Assembly: GCF_029953635.1 (NCBI RefSeq)
Contig: NZ_CP124543.1
Coordinates: 6,232,367-6,296,366, forward strand
Reading direction: 5' to 3'
Length of the DNA stretch: 64,000 bases
Origin: Halotia branconii CENA392
GTDB taxonomy: Bacteria > Cyanobacteriota > Cyanobacteriia > Cyanobacteriales > Nostocaceae
In this document: positions 52,947 through 62,355 of the stretch, in pieces
Layout: each line of letters opens with the position of its first letter
Numbering within the stretch: position 1 is the stretch's first letter
Translations under genes and position numbers: made by a program
Notes under the pieces: generated by a model
Told to the model about the DNA's origin: nothing
The model's database searches: none
What the model saw: only the letters and a program-made list of their open reading frames with translations

Positions 52947-55805
52947 ATGTCTGCTAACTCTCTGCCTGAAGATGCTGCCATGTGGCACAGTTTGGAAATT
53001 AATAAAGCGCTAGACCTGCTTGATAGTAACGCAGACAGTGGCTTAACATCCTCAAAAGTTGAACAGCATTTCCAAAAATACGGCCCCAATGAACTAGAGG
53101 AACATGGCGGTCGCAGCACTTGGGAAATTTTGCTAGATCAGTTCAAGAACATTATGTTATTGATGCTGATTGGCGTAGCTTTGATTTCCGGGTTTTTAGA
53201 TTTCGTAGCTTGGCAAGCAGGAACCTTAAAGGCCGGTGAAGTGCCATTTAAAGATACGATCGCAATTATGGCGATTGTTATCCTCAATGGTATCCTCGGC
53301 TATGTGCAAGAAAGCCGTGCTGAAAAAGCTTTAGCAGCACTGAAAAAACTCACCTCTCCTTTAGTACGAGTCCTGCGTGGTGGCAAATTAGAAGAGGTCG
53401 CAGCTAAAGAACTAGTTCCAGGCGATGTGATGCTGCTAGAAGCGGGAATGCAAGTGGCCGCAGATGGTCGCTTGATTGAACAATCTAATTTACAAATCCG
53501 AGAATCAGCACTGACTGGGGAAGCCGAAGCTGTCAATAAACAAGCAACTCTATTATTGCCTGAAGATGCATCATTAGGCGATCGCCTGAATTTGGTCTTT
53601 CAAGGCACTGAAGTAGTCCAAGGACGCGCTAAGGTGCTTGTAACCAACACTGGTATGACAACCGAACTAGGCAAAATTGCTGCCATGTTGCAAGCGGTGG
53701 AAACTGAACCTACTCCGTTGCAGCAGCGCATGACTCAACTGGGTAACGTCTTAGTTACTGGTTCTTTGATTTTAGTGGCGATTGTTGTTATTGGTGGTGT
53801 CATCCAAGCCAGAGGTTTTAGTAACATCCAAGAATTGTTGGAAGTATCCTTAAGTATGGCAGTGGCAGTAGTTCCAGAAGGTTTGCCTGCTGTAATTACT
53901 GTCACCTTGGCACTGGGAACTCAGCGGATGGTGCGCCACAATGCCTTGATTCGCAAATTGCCAGCAGTAGAAACATTAGGTTCTGTAACCACCATTTGTT
54001 CTGACAAAACTGGCACTCTAACTCAGAACAAAATGGTAGTGCAGTCAGTTTATACAAATGACCATACTTTTCGAGTTACAGGCGAAGGTTATGCTCCTAC
54101 AGGAGATTTTCAATTAAGTGAGCAAAAAATTTCTATAGATGAGCATCCAGAGATTCCTGCTTTATTAGTCGCTTGCGCCGTTTGTAATGACGCAGTGCTG
54201 CAAAAAGAAAAAGGGGAATGGGCAATTTTAGGAGACCCTACAGAGGGCGCATTAGTCACCTTGGCAGGCAAAGCAGGTATTGAAAAAGATCAGTGGGACA
54301 GTAAATTATCCCGTGTTGGTGAATTTCCCTTTTCTTCAGAACGCAAACGCATGAGCATCATTGCTCAAGTAGAATCAATAGCCACAGGTGAACCATCCAC
54401 AGCAGTTGACCCGGCGATCGCAGGGTTTGTCAATTCTGAACCTTACTTAATGTTCACCAAAGGTTCACCAGAGTTAATTTTGGCACGTTGTACTGAAATT
54501 TATTTGGGTACTAAATCAGCTCCTTTAACTGAAGCACAACGCACGCAAATTTTGGCAGCAAATGACCAAATGGCGAGTAAAGGTTTGCGGGTACTTGGTT
54601 TCGCCTACAAACCTTTAGCTGAGATTCCGCCGGAAGGCTCAGATGAGACATCTGAACAAAATTTGGTGTGGTTAGGACTAGTAGGAATGCTAGATGCCCC
54701 CCGCCCAGAAGTGAGAGCCGCAGTCCAAGAGTCTCGTGAAGCAGGTATGCGTCCAGTAATGATTACTGGCGATCATCAATTAACCGCACGAGCGATCGCT
54801 GTGGATTTGGGCATAGCCCAAGAAGGTGATACAGTCCTCACAGGGCAAGAATTGCAACGAATGAGCGACCAAGAACTAGAAGAAAACGTTGACTTGGTAA
54901 GCATCTATGCCAGGGTGGCTCCAGAACATAAACTCAGAATTGTCCAAGCACTGCAACGCCGCGGTCGATTTGTCGCCATGACAGGCGATGGTGTTAACGA
55001 TGCCCCTGCTTTAAAACAAGCTGATATCGGGATTGCAATGGGTATCACTGGTACTGATGTGAGTAAAGAAGCCAGTGATATGGTCTTATTAGATGACAAC
55101 TTCGCCACGATTGTTGCCGCCACCAAAGAAGGCAGAGTCGTTTACACCAACATTCGCCGCTTTATTAAATACATCTTGGGTAGTAACATCGGTGAAGTTC
55201 TCACCATCGCTGCTGCCCCACTTTTAGGATTGGGAGGTGTTCCTTTAACTCCACTGCAAATTCTGTGGATGAACTTAGTTACAGACGGTTTACCAGCCTT
55301 GGCATTAGCTGTAGAACCCCCGGAACCAGACGTAATGAAGCGTCCGCCCTTTAGTCCCCGTGAAAGTATTTTTGCTAGGGGTCTGGGTTCTTATATGATT
55401 CGGATTGGGATTATTTTTGCCATCATTACAATTATTTTGATGGAGTGGGCATATTATCATTCCCAGGCAGTGGTGGGGCTAGGACTAAGTCCAGAACGCT
55501 GGAAGACAATGGTATTTACTTCTTTGTGTATTGCCCAAATGGGTCACGCGATCGCCATTCGCTCTAATAACAGACTGACTATCGAAATGAATCCCTTCTC
55601 TAATATTTTTGTATTGGCGGCTGTGGTTGTCACAACGATTTTGCAGTTAATGCTGATTTACGTTCCCCCCCTGCGAGATTTCTTTGGTACACACTGGCTA
55701 CCTCCGACAGAGTTGGCAATTTGTATTGGCTTTAGTGCTTTGATGTTTGTGTGGGTGGAATTAGAAAAGCTATTCTTACGCATTATCGGCAAGAAGAGTG
55801 TATAA
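52947..55805 (+). CDS. pacL: P-type cation-transporting ATPase, PacL/SERCA-like (type II)
   Basis: 952 residues. The cation-transporter N-terminal domain (ALDLLDSNADSGLTSSKVEQ) is followed by the actuator TGEA motif (RESALTGEAEAVNK). The ion-binding helix reads AVAVVPEGLPAVITVT (PEGL), the phosphorylated Asp is in ICSDKTGTLTQNK, and the hinge reads ATGDGVNDAPALKQ-like MTGDGVNDAPALK. The C-terminal six-helix domain is present. PEGL plus the C-terminal NLVTDGLPALAL suit a Ca2+ (or Mn2+) exporter of the PacL group. Ion specificity cannot be proved. Monocistronic. Confidence 0.93.
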   Translation: MSANSLPEDAAMWHSLEINKALDLLDSNADSGLTSSKVEQHFQKYGPNELEEHGGRSTWEILLDQFKNIMLLMLIGVALISGFLDFVAWQAGTLKAGEVPFKDTIAIMAIVILNGILGYVQESRAEKALAALKKLTSPLVRVLRGGKLEEVAAKELVPGDVMLLEAGMQVAADGRLIEQSNLQIRESALTGEAEAVNKQATLLLPEDASLGDRLNLVFQGTEVVQGRAKVLVTNTGMTTELGKIAAMLQAVETEPTPLQQRMTQLGNVLVTGSLILVAIVVIGGVIQARGFSNIQELLEVSLSMAVAVVPEGLPAVITVTLALGTQRMVRHNALIRKLPAVETLGSVTTICSDKTGTLTQNKMVVQSVYTNDHTFRVTGEGYAPTGDFQLSEQKISIDEHPEIPALLVACAVCNDAVLQKEKGEWAILGDPTEGALVTLAGKAGIEKDQWDSKLSRVGEFPFSSERKRMSIIAQVESIATGEPSTAVDPAIAGFVNSEPYLMFTKGSPELILARCTEIYLGTKSAPLTEAQRTQILAANDQMASKGLRVLGFAYKPLAEIPPEGSDETSEQNLVWLGLVGMLDAPRPEVRAAVQESREAGMRPVMITGDHQLTARAIAVDLGIAQEGDTVLTGQELQRMSDQELEENVDLVSIYARVAPEHKLRIVQALQRRGRFVAMTGDGVNDAPALKQADIGIAMGITGTDVSKEASDMVLLDDNFATIVAATKEGRVVYTNIRRFIKYILGSNIGEVLTIAAAPLLGLGGVPLTPLQILWMNLVTDGLPALALAVEPPEPDVMKRPPFSPRESIFARGLGSYMIRIGIIFAIITIILMEWAYYHSQAVVGLGLSPERWKTMVFTSLCIAQMGHAIAIRSNNRLTIEMNPFSNIFVLAAVVVTTILQLMLIYVPPLRDFFGTHWLPPTELAICIGFSALMFVWVELEKLFLRIIGKKSV

Positions 55806-56096
55806 AAAACATGAAGTTTTTGGGCATAGGGCAAGTGGGAATGGGGCATGGGGAAGAAGTAATCAGTTATCACTGTTGACTGATAACTGATTTAACCATC
55901 CATGAAGGGATGGAGTTTCCCGCCGCTTTCAATAAAATAAGCATTTTGAGTTTTGACTTTTGAACAGCGGTACTAACCTTTTCAAGGTAGGTAAAAATGT
56001 TAGATAATGCTCCTCTTTAAATTTCTTAACTCTGTGTTCTTTGTGTCTCTGTGGTTTATAAATTTTAACCATAGCGGCTAATACCCACATTCACTC
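55806..56096. repeat. Intergenic repeats between the P-ATPase and recF
   Basis: Starts with a tggggcatgggg-type run, then atcagttatcactgttgactgataactgattt, which contains palindromic ATCAGTTATC words shared with 52840. A tctgtgttctttgtgtctctgtgg segment is a variant of the repeat at 27850. The recF promoter is likely in the last 80 bases. Confidence 0.5.
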
Positions 56097-57215
56097 ATGT
56101 ATCTCAAAACCCTACACCTTCGACAATTTCGCAACTACCAAGAGCAAAAAATTGAGTTTACTGCTGCTAAAACAATTTTGGTAGGTAATAACGCTCAGGG
56201 AAAATCTAATTTGTTGGAGGCGGTAGAGTTGTTAGCAACATTGCGATCGCATCGCATGGCACGCGATCGCGATTTAATTAAGGAAGGGGAATCTGTATCT
56301 CAAATTCAAGCCACCCTAGAGCGACAAACTGGCATCAGCGATTTAACTTTAACTCTGCGTCGTAATGGTCGCCGCAGCGTTGCTCTTAATGGCGAGTCGA
56401 TGCGGCGACAAATGGATTTTCTTGGTGTTCTTAATGCGGTGCAGTTTTCCAGCTTGGATTTAGATTTAGTGCGCGGCGGCCCTGATGGTCGCCGTAATTG
56501 GTTAGATACACTTTTAATTCAACTTGAACCGATTTATGCTCACATTTTGCAGCAGTATAATCAGGTATTACGTCAACGCAATGCCTTTTTAAAACAAGCT
56601 CAAGATGCAGCTTCTAGTCCTAAGAACTTAGAACAATTAGCATTGTGGGATGCACAATTAGCAGCCACAGGAACAAAAGTAATTAGAAGACGCGATCGCG
56701 CCATTCAAAGACTTGCTCCGATTGCTGCTGCTTGGCACGCTAATATTAGCGGCAGCACAGAAGTTTTACAAATCCAATATGTGCCTAGTGTACCCTTAAC
56801 ACAAAATCAGCCAGAAGAAGTACAGCTAGCTTTTTTAACAAAAATTCAACAGCGAGCCGTTGCCGAAATGTACCGAGGTACTACCCTTGTCGGTCCCCAT
56901 CGTGACGAAGTAGAATTGACAATTAACCAAACACCTGCTCGTCAGTATGGTTCTCAAGGTCAACAACGAACTTTAGTATTAGCTCTAAAACTAGCAGAAT
57001 TACAATTAATTGAAGAAGTCGTCAAAGAGCCTCCATTACTCTTGTTGGATGACGTTTTAGCCGAGTTAGACCCATCGCGCCAAAATCAATTACTTGATGC
57101 CATTCAAGACCGTTTTCAAACCTTAATTACCACCACTCACATAAGTTCTTTTGACTCCCAGTGGTTAAATTCTTCTCAAGTTCTGCTTGTAAATGCAGGA
57201 AAACTATCATCGTGA
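56097..57215 (+). CDS. recF: DNA replication/repair protein RecF
   Basis: 372 residues. The N terminus MYLKTLHLRQFRNYQEQKIE and Walker A VGNNAQGKSN are followed by the RecF signature FSSLDLDLVRGGPDGRRNWL. The ABC-type signature is YGSQGQQRTLVLALKLAE, Walker B is PLLLLDDVLAELDPSRQNQL, and the D-loop and H region (TTTHISSFD) are present. RecF, an SMC-like ATPase, loads RecA at single-strand gaps with RecO and RecR. Length is normal. Not linked to dnaA/dnaN here, as is common in cyanobacteria. Confidence 0.95.
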   Translation: MYLKTLHLRQFRNYQEQKIEFTAAKTILVGNNAQGKSNLLEAVELLATLRSHRMARDRDLIKEGESVSQIQATLERQTGISDLTLTLRRNGRRSVALNGESMRRQMDFLGVLNAVQFSSLDLDLVRGGPDGRRNWLDTLLIQLEPIYAHILQQYNQVLRQRNAFLKQAQDAASSPKNLEQLALWDAQLAATGTKVIRRRDRAIQRLAPIAAAWHANISGSTEVLQIQYVPSVPLTQNQPEEVQLAFLTKIQQRAVAEMYRGTTLVGPHRDEVELTINQTPARQYGSQGQQRTLVLALKLAELQLIEEVVKEPPLLLLDDVLAELDPSRQNQLLDAIQDRFQTLITTTHISSFDSQWLNSSQVLLVNAGKLSS

Positions 57216-57295
57216 GTGGGTATGAACATAAAGAGACAACAAAGAAAATACTTAATCTTACTCAATTTAATTTTTAATTCCCGAAGGGATGCCCC

Positions 57296-57709
57296 ATGCC
57301 CAAAACAAACCATACCTTAGATCAAAATGAAATTGCATCACTAGGTGCATCATTACGAGAAATTGAGCAAAAATCACTAAAACAAGCTCACAAAGAAGGT
57401 AATACAAGAATTTGGTTTCAAGGTGAAGAACCGTATTTTGATGTCTTCTTTGAATTTAACAATAATAAAATTTCATGGTTTCAATTTACATTTCGCGGTA
57501 AATCTATTTCCTGGGATACAAGAAAACCAGAATTGCAAACAGGTACTACCAACGAATTATGTCTTGATGATGTGAGCTTTTATGCAGCTAGCAAAACGAT
57601 TGAAAACGATCAAAAATCAGATGTGGAGTTTATTGATTTAGTTAAATCAATATTAGAAACTAGATCAAAAGAAGCTATTTTTGCTCAGGCATTAGCATTA
57701 TTTAGTTAG
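57296..57709 (+). CDS. Hypothetical protein (137 aa)
   Basis: A soluble acidic alpha/beta protein with no signal peptide or membrane segment. The middle is beta-rich and aromatic (RIWFQGEEPYFDVFFEFNNN, ISWFQFTFRGKSISWD), followed by helices. I do not recognise a family. Codon use resembles that of the neighbours. It lies 80 bp after recF on the same strand and ends just before the convergent MgtC-like gene. Confidence 0.65.
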   Translation: MPKTNHTLDQNEIASLGASLREIEQKSLKQAHKEGNTRIWFQGEEPYFDVFFEFNNNKISWFQFTFRGKSISWDTRKPELQTGTTNELCLDDVSFYAASKTIENDQKSDVEFIDLVKSILETRSKEAIFAQALALFS

Positions 57710-57719
57710 TGAGCATTAA

Positions 57720-58175
57720 CTAGATATCTTCTAATCTTTTAAACAATTTGAGAACTATAAAAGTTAACACAGCACCAATTAATCCTAACCGCCATAAACC
57801 AAATCCAGCCGTAATTCCCAAACCAGCAGAAACCCAAATAGATGCAGCTGATGTCAATCCGTGGATCTTTAATCGCTGTGATGTTTTGGAAGAGTTGCTG
57901 ACAATTTCTCCAGCCCCAATAAATCCTACTCCCGCTGCAATACCCTGAATCACGCGACTGAGAGCATCAGAACTTGGTTGTAGCGAAACTATCTGTAGAG
58001 GTATGAGAACAAACACAGCAGAACCAAGACATACTAACATGTGGGTTCTTAAACCTGCCGGCTTATTCTTAACTTCACGTTCTACGCCAATAATTGATCC
58101 TATCAGTAAAGCAAGGCATAGCCTCAAGACGATGTTCAGCCAATCATCGGGTGCAATATAGTAAGCGTTTGACAA
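57720..58175 (-). CDS. MgtC/SapB family membrane protein
   Basis: 151 residues with four to five membrane helices. The family motif LIGSIIGVEREVKNKPAGLRTHMLVCLGSA is near the N terminus, and IQGIAAGVGFIGAGEIV with LTSAASIWVSAGLGITAG follows. MgtC/SapB proteins are inner-membrane proteins linked to Mg2+ homeostasis and acid tolerance. The C-terminal cytoplasmic domain of classical MgtC is absent, as in SapB. No Mg2+-sensing leader is seen. Confidence 0.9.
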   Translation of the reverse strand: MSNAYYIAPDDWLNIVLRLCLALLIGSIIGVEREVKNKPAGLRTHMLVCLGSAVFVLIPLQIVSLQPSSDALSRVIQGIAAGVGFIGAGEIVSNSSKTSQRLKIHGLTSAASIWVSAGLGITAGFGLWRLGLIGAVLTFIVLKLFKRLEDI

Positions 58176-58461
58176 TTTCTGTTACTAGGAAAAAATACTA
58201 CATACTATAATACCAATTAATGTAGATCAAAATATTCTGACTTAAATTTTAATAACTTAAATACAAAATCAATATTTTCTTGAATCAAACATATTGAATA
58301 ATACTTTTATAGCTATACAATAATCTTTTATATTTGTTTACTAGTCTGCTCAAGAAGATATTATTTTTATTCAAAAAGCTCATATTTCATTTATAATCTA
58401 TGTCAACATTAATTATATTCACTAACAGCGAGATTATTACAACTGATAATTAATATACTGA

Positions 58462-60771
58462 GTGGATAAACTCTACTGGCTTAACCAAATTAAACTACAA
58501 GACCGTGCCCAAGTAGGTGACAAAGCATTTGACTTGAGCAGAATTATACAGCGTGGCTATCCAGTGATACCTGGTTTTGTAGTTTCAGCAGAAGTTTTAC
58601 GACAATTCCTAGAAACTCTCAACAGTTCAGAGTCATTAGTTGCAGATTTACCTTATTCTTCTTTGCACCTGGATGTAGCTAATTGGCGGCAACTTCAACA
58701 GGTAGCAGGTCGCTTGCGTCAAGAAATTATGACAGCGACTGTACCATCACAGTGGGTAAGTGCGATTTTTCAGGCAACTAGAGAATGGGAAAGTAATTAT
58801 CTAATTTTGCGACCAACCTTAGCATTATCAAAGGTGATGCCAGGGTTGGGTAATACATCTGGGTTACTAGAGTCAACATTTTGCTACTGTAATGAAGAAG
58901 CGATCGCCAAAGCATTAAAGCATACCTGGAGCCAACTATTCCGTGCTAGAAGTTTATTGTACTGGCAGCGATTAGGAATTAGCCTCCAAAAAATTAATTT
59001 AGCAGTATTGGTACAACCAGTTCAAAATGCGCTCGCTAGTGGCTTAATTAATGCTAATTCCTCAGGGTGGAAGATAGAGGCGACTTGGGGATTAGGAATT
59101 GCGATCGCTCAAGGAGATGTGTCACCAGACACATACTACTTGCAACATGGTACTGAGGTTGTCTTAAAGCGCCATTTAGGCAACAAAATGCTAGCTTATC
59201 GTTTTGACAATGGCACACCTGTAGATGTTTCGCACTCGATACTTAACTCAGTAGTAACAGCAGATAACACTGGTATATCAGCTTATGTACTTGAAGAAGC
59301 TCAACAAAAACAGTACGCTTTACAAGAAGAATACCTGCAACAAGTAATCACTCTGGGGAATCAACTTGTGAGTGAATTAGGTAAAAATTTTACCGTTGAA
59401 TGGACTATTTCTGAGTCAGATTCAGCGCCCAAGCTCTACTTAACACAAGTGAGTAGTCCCCAATCTGCAATTCCCAATTTACAGTTTATTAAAGGATTGG
59501 GGGCAGCAACTGGACGCGTCACAGCAACAGCTTATGTAATTGCCAATTCTCAACAAAAACCAGAACAACTTCCTCAAGGAGTAATTTTAGTAGTTAAAGC
59601 ATTAACACCTGATTGGTTGCCACTGCTACAACAAATTGCTGGAATTATTACACAACAGGGAGGATTAACCAGCCATGCTGCAATTCTGGCTAGAGAGCTT
59701 GGTATCCCTTCTGTCGTGAGTGCTACTGATGCCACCATCCTCATTCACAATGGCGAACGGCTACTTTTGGATGGTGATAAAGGCGAAATCTATCGGATCA
59801 AAGAAGACAGATCAAAAGAAGTAGAACATCAGGAACACCATCACCTTATAACTCCATCACCTACACCTAACCTACCCATGATTGCTACCCAGCTGTTGGT
59901 TAATCTCAGTCAACCCAACTTGGTAGAACAAGTGCAAAGTTTACCTGTGGATGGGGTAGGATTATTGCGCTCAGAATTAATGTTACTAAGTACATTAGAG
60001 GGACAGCATCCCCAGAGTTGGCTTCTAAATGGACGGCGGACAGAATTGTTAGAGTTATGGTCTGAGCAAATTATGCGGTTTGCTCGGATATTTGCTCCTA
60101 GACCAATATTTTATCGCTCTTTAGATTGGCGATCGCCCGATTTTCCCTCATACGCGAATAGTCCACAGTCGAAGTTAGGCGATCGCGGTACATTTAACTA
60201 TATAGCCAATCCGGAAGTTTTTGAATTGGAACTGGCAGCTTTAGCAACTGTGCAAAAAGCTGGTTACAGCAATATTCACCTATTATTGCCTTTTGTGCGG
60301 AGTGTGGCAGAATTTTCCTTTTGTCGGCAAAAGGTTGAGCAAGCAGGGTTAACTCAGATCTCCCAGTTTCAACTGTGGATTATGGCAGAAGTGCCAAGTG
60401 TGTTGTTTTTATTACCAGAGTATATCAAAGCAGGTGTAACTGGAATTTCCATAGGTACAAATGATTTAACTCAACTGCTGCTAGGAGTAGATCGAGAAGA
60501 AGGACAATTAGCAAAAGTATTTAATGAACGTCATCCGGCGGTAATGAGAGCGATCGCCCAATTGATCAAAATGGCGAAAAGTGCGGGCATACCATGTTCA
60601 ATCTGCGGTCAAGCACCAGCACTTTATCCCGAAATCATTGATCAACTAGTGGAATGGGGTATAACTTCGATTTCTGTCGAACCAGAAGCCGTAGAGCGAA
60701 CATATCAGGCGATCGCTCGTGCCGAACAACGCTTGATTTTAGCAATGGCACGTCAGCAAATGAATCAGTAG
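58462..60771 (+). CDS. PEP synthase-like protein with degenerate nucleotide-binding domain
   Basis: 769 residues, GTG start. Domain order matches PEP synthase: an N-terminal ATP-grasp-like region (1-330), a swivelling phosphohistidine domain with His405 in GGLTSHAAILARELGIPSVV, and a PEP/pyruvate barrel (GVGLLRSELMLL, ISIGTNDLTQLLLGVDR, SICGQAPALYPEI). In the ATP domain the usual VRSSATAED motif is LRPTLALSK, retaining only Arg117. The GLGE motif is GLGI, and the final QARP is QVSSP. Catalytic His and Cys remain. It may work with an altered nucleotide or as a regulator. Canonical PEP synthase is probably encoded elsewhere. Confidence 0.85.
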   Translation: MDKLYWLNQIKLQDRAQVGDKAFDLSRIIQRGYPVIPGFVVSAEVLRQFLETLNSSESLVADLPYSSLHLDVANWRQLQQVAGRLRQEIMTATVPSQWVSAIFQATREWESNYLILRPTLALSKVMPGLGNTSGLLESTFCYCNEEAIAKALKHTWSQLFRARSLLYWQRLGISLQKINLAVLVQPVQNALASGLINANSSGWKIEATWGLGIAIAQGDVSPDTYYLQHGTEVVLKRHLGNKMLAYRFDNGTPVDVSHSILNSVVTADNTGISAYVLEEAQQKQYALQEEYLQQVITLGNQLVSELGKNFTVEWTISESDSAPKLYLTQVSSPQSAIPNLQFIKGLGAATGRVTATAYVIANSQQKPEQLPQGVILVVKALTPDWLPLLQQIAGIITQQGGLTSHAAILARELGIPSVVSATDATILIHNGERLLLDGDKGEIYRIKEDRSKEVEHQEHHHLITPSPTPNLPMIATQLLVNLSQPNLVEQVQSLPVDGVGLLRSELMLLSTLEGQHPQSWLLNGRRTELLELWSEQIMRFARIFAPRPIFYRSLDWRSPDFPSYANSPQSKLGDRGTFNYIANPEVFELELAALATVQKAGYSNIHLLLPFVRSVAEFSFCRQKVEQAGLTQISQFQLWIMAEVPSVLFLLPEYIKAGVTGISIGTNDLTQLLLGVDREEGQLAKVFNERHPAVMRAIAQLIKMAKSAGIPCSICGQAPALYPEIIDQLVEWGITSISVEPEAVERTYQAIARAEQRLILAMARQQMNQ

Positions 60772-61010
60772 GCACTGAGTCTAAGTAAAATCATCATGGT
60801 TTTTAGACTCATAACATAAATCTTTTTAAATCAGCATCACAATTTGACTAATACGCCGGGAATAATATTTTTTTGACTAATTTACATACGCTAAATCACC
60901 TATAAAATATCAATTATAGACTTTCAGTAAAGTTTATTTACAGCTCAAAAATAATTGTTTAAGCTATGTTTAGCTGGCTACGAAATACTCATGACATCGG
61001 ATGACAAAGA

Positions 61011-62138
61011 ATGTTTATTAAGCAGGAAATTTTAAACAATAATTTAGAACCAGTTTTGCATAGAGAAAATAAAAGTGGTGTTGAATCTTTAGCACAACAA
61101 TGGGCTAAAAAATATGTGCAGAATCTCCAGGTTGATAGCAATCAAGAAAACTCCGAACCGCTAAATTTGTCAGAGATAGTCTCGCCAGCTGGAAGAAAGA
61201 AAACTGCTCAAAAAATAATGGAATCTTTACGCAGTGTCAGTGCTAAAGCCTGGAATAAAACAGAGGCACTGCTATCTCACCAAGTCAAGCAGCATTCCAT
61301 AGATCCTGACATTATTAATCCCTGGGAGATGGCAGCGGATTCTTTTAAAATTTACCAAAAAACTTTAGATGTATACACCCAGCAAGTTACATCAAGACCC
61401 TTATCTGAGATTATAAAACTAGCCAAGTCAGGTGAGCCGCTTTACGAACAAGCCTTGTTAGTGTGTACAGAACAAATAGCTCCTAATCAACTGGCTACAG
61501 TAATTGGTGCAGATATCGGAGCTATTAGACAAAAATACACAAGTGTTGATCCTAGAGTCGTCGGCTTTGTGAATATGCAGTTTCATTACACTAGCCAAAT
61601 GCTCTTACAACTGCTAGAACCTTTAGAGCGATCGCTTGTTGGTGCATACTTTAAAGTCATTGATGACCATTTATATATGCCATTGCAACGTGCTTACGAA
61701 GCAGCGGCAGAACATAATTATAATTCCTTAGCCTTATCCGCAGTACAACAGTTATTACCAGCTAGTACGCAAATTGCCCAGAACATTTGTCAAAGAGTAA
61801 TTGAACTTTACCCAAATTATTACTCCATGTCTGGTGTTTTAAGCGACCCAGTAATCAAAACTTCTAGTATTCGAGATGTGGAGATGTTCCAAGTATACCT
61901 ATGGGTATGTACCTTAGAAGGAAGTATCGCCGCTATTCAACAAGAGTTGTTTCCTTTATGTGTAATGCTTTATCCGACATTAAAAGTGCATTGGGAAATA
62001 ATTCGCCAAATGCTGCACTTATTAGGACAGGAAATAAACACTCGCCTGACTTCTGAACAAGCTGACACCTTAATGCCATATTTTCAGGCTTTGTGGCACA
62101 TGTTCTCTCCACAGGTGTTTGGTGAACTTGGTTTGTAA
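61011..62138 (+). CDS. Conserved hypothetical protein, all-alpha (375 aa)
   Basis: A soluble, mostly helical protein. The N-terminal 100 residues are variable and polar; a longer helical domain follows (AADSFKIYQKTLDVYTQQVT ... GFVNMQFHYTSQMLLQLLEP ... HLYMPLQRAYEAAAEHNY). No membrane segment, signal peptide or catalytic motif is recognised. It resembles cyanobacterial-only conserved proteins without assigned function. It is preceded by 239 bases of AT-rich sequence and followed by a hairpin at 62160-62191. Confidence 0.75.
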   Translation: MFIKQEILNNNLEPVLHRENKSGVESLAQQWAKKYVQNLQVDSNQENSEPLNLSEIVSPAGRKKTAQKIMESLRSVSAKAWNKTEALLSHQVKQHSIDPDIINPWEMAADSFKIYQKTLDVYTQQVTSRPLSEIIKLAKSGEPLYEQALLVCTEQIAPNQLATVIGADIGAIRQKYTSVDPRVVGFVNMQFHYTSQMLLQLLEPLERSLVGAYFKVIDDHLYMPLQRAYEAAAEHNYNSLALSAVQQLLPASTQIAQNICQRVIELYPNYYSMSGVLSDPVIKTSSIRDVEMFQVYLWVCTLEGSIAAIQQELFPLCVMLYPTLKVHWEIIRQMLHLLGQEINTRLTSEQADTLMPYFQALWHMFSPQVFGELGL

Positions 62139-62159
62139 AAAAGTCGAATTACCAAAAAT

Positions 62160-62191
62160 GAAGGATGAAAAATCAAAAAACTTCATCCTTC
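62160..62191 (+). terminator. Hairpin after the 61011 gene
   Basis: gaaggatgaa (62160-62169) pairs perfectly with ttcatccttc (62182-62191). A 10-bp stem just after the stop codon suits a terminator, although the T-tail is poor. Confidence 0.5.
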
Positions 62192-62224
62192 CATAAATAA
62201 GAAATAAAAAGGAAATTTTTAATT

Positions 62225-62355
62225 TAAGTAAGTCGGTGCAATAAAACCAAACTATGTAACGAAAAGTAAATAAGGCTCAAACTCTTTCTCCCCCTGCTCC
62301 CTGCTCCCTGCCCCCTGCTTTATTCCAACAATAATTATTTACACCGACCTACTTA
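62225..62355. mobile_element. MITE-like element with about 20-bp terminal inverted repeats
   Basis: The left end aagtaagtcggtgcaataa and right end ttatttacaccgacctactt are imperfect inverted repeats enclosing about 90 non-coding bases (including a ctccctgctccctgccccctgc block). The right end contains the stop codon (TTA on the plus strand, 62353-62355) of the neighbouring gene. The aggtcggtgtaaataa end is a word I associate with Nostoc MITEs. Confidence 0.65.
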
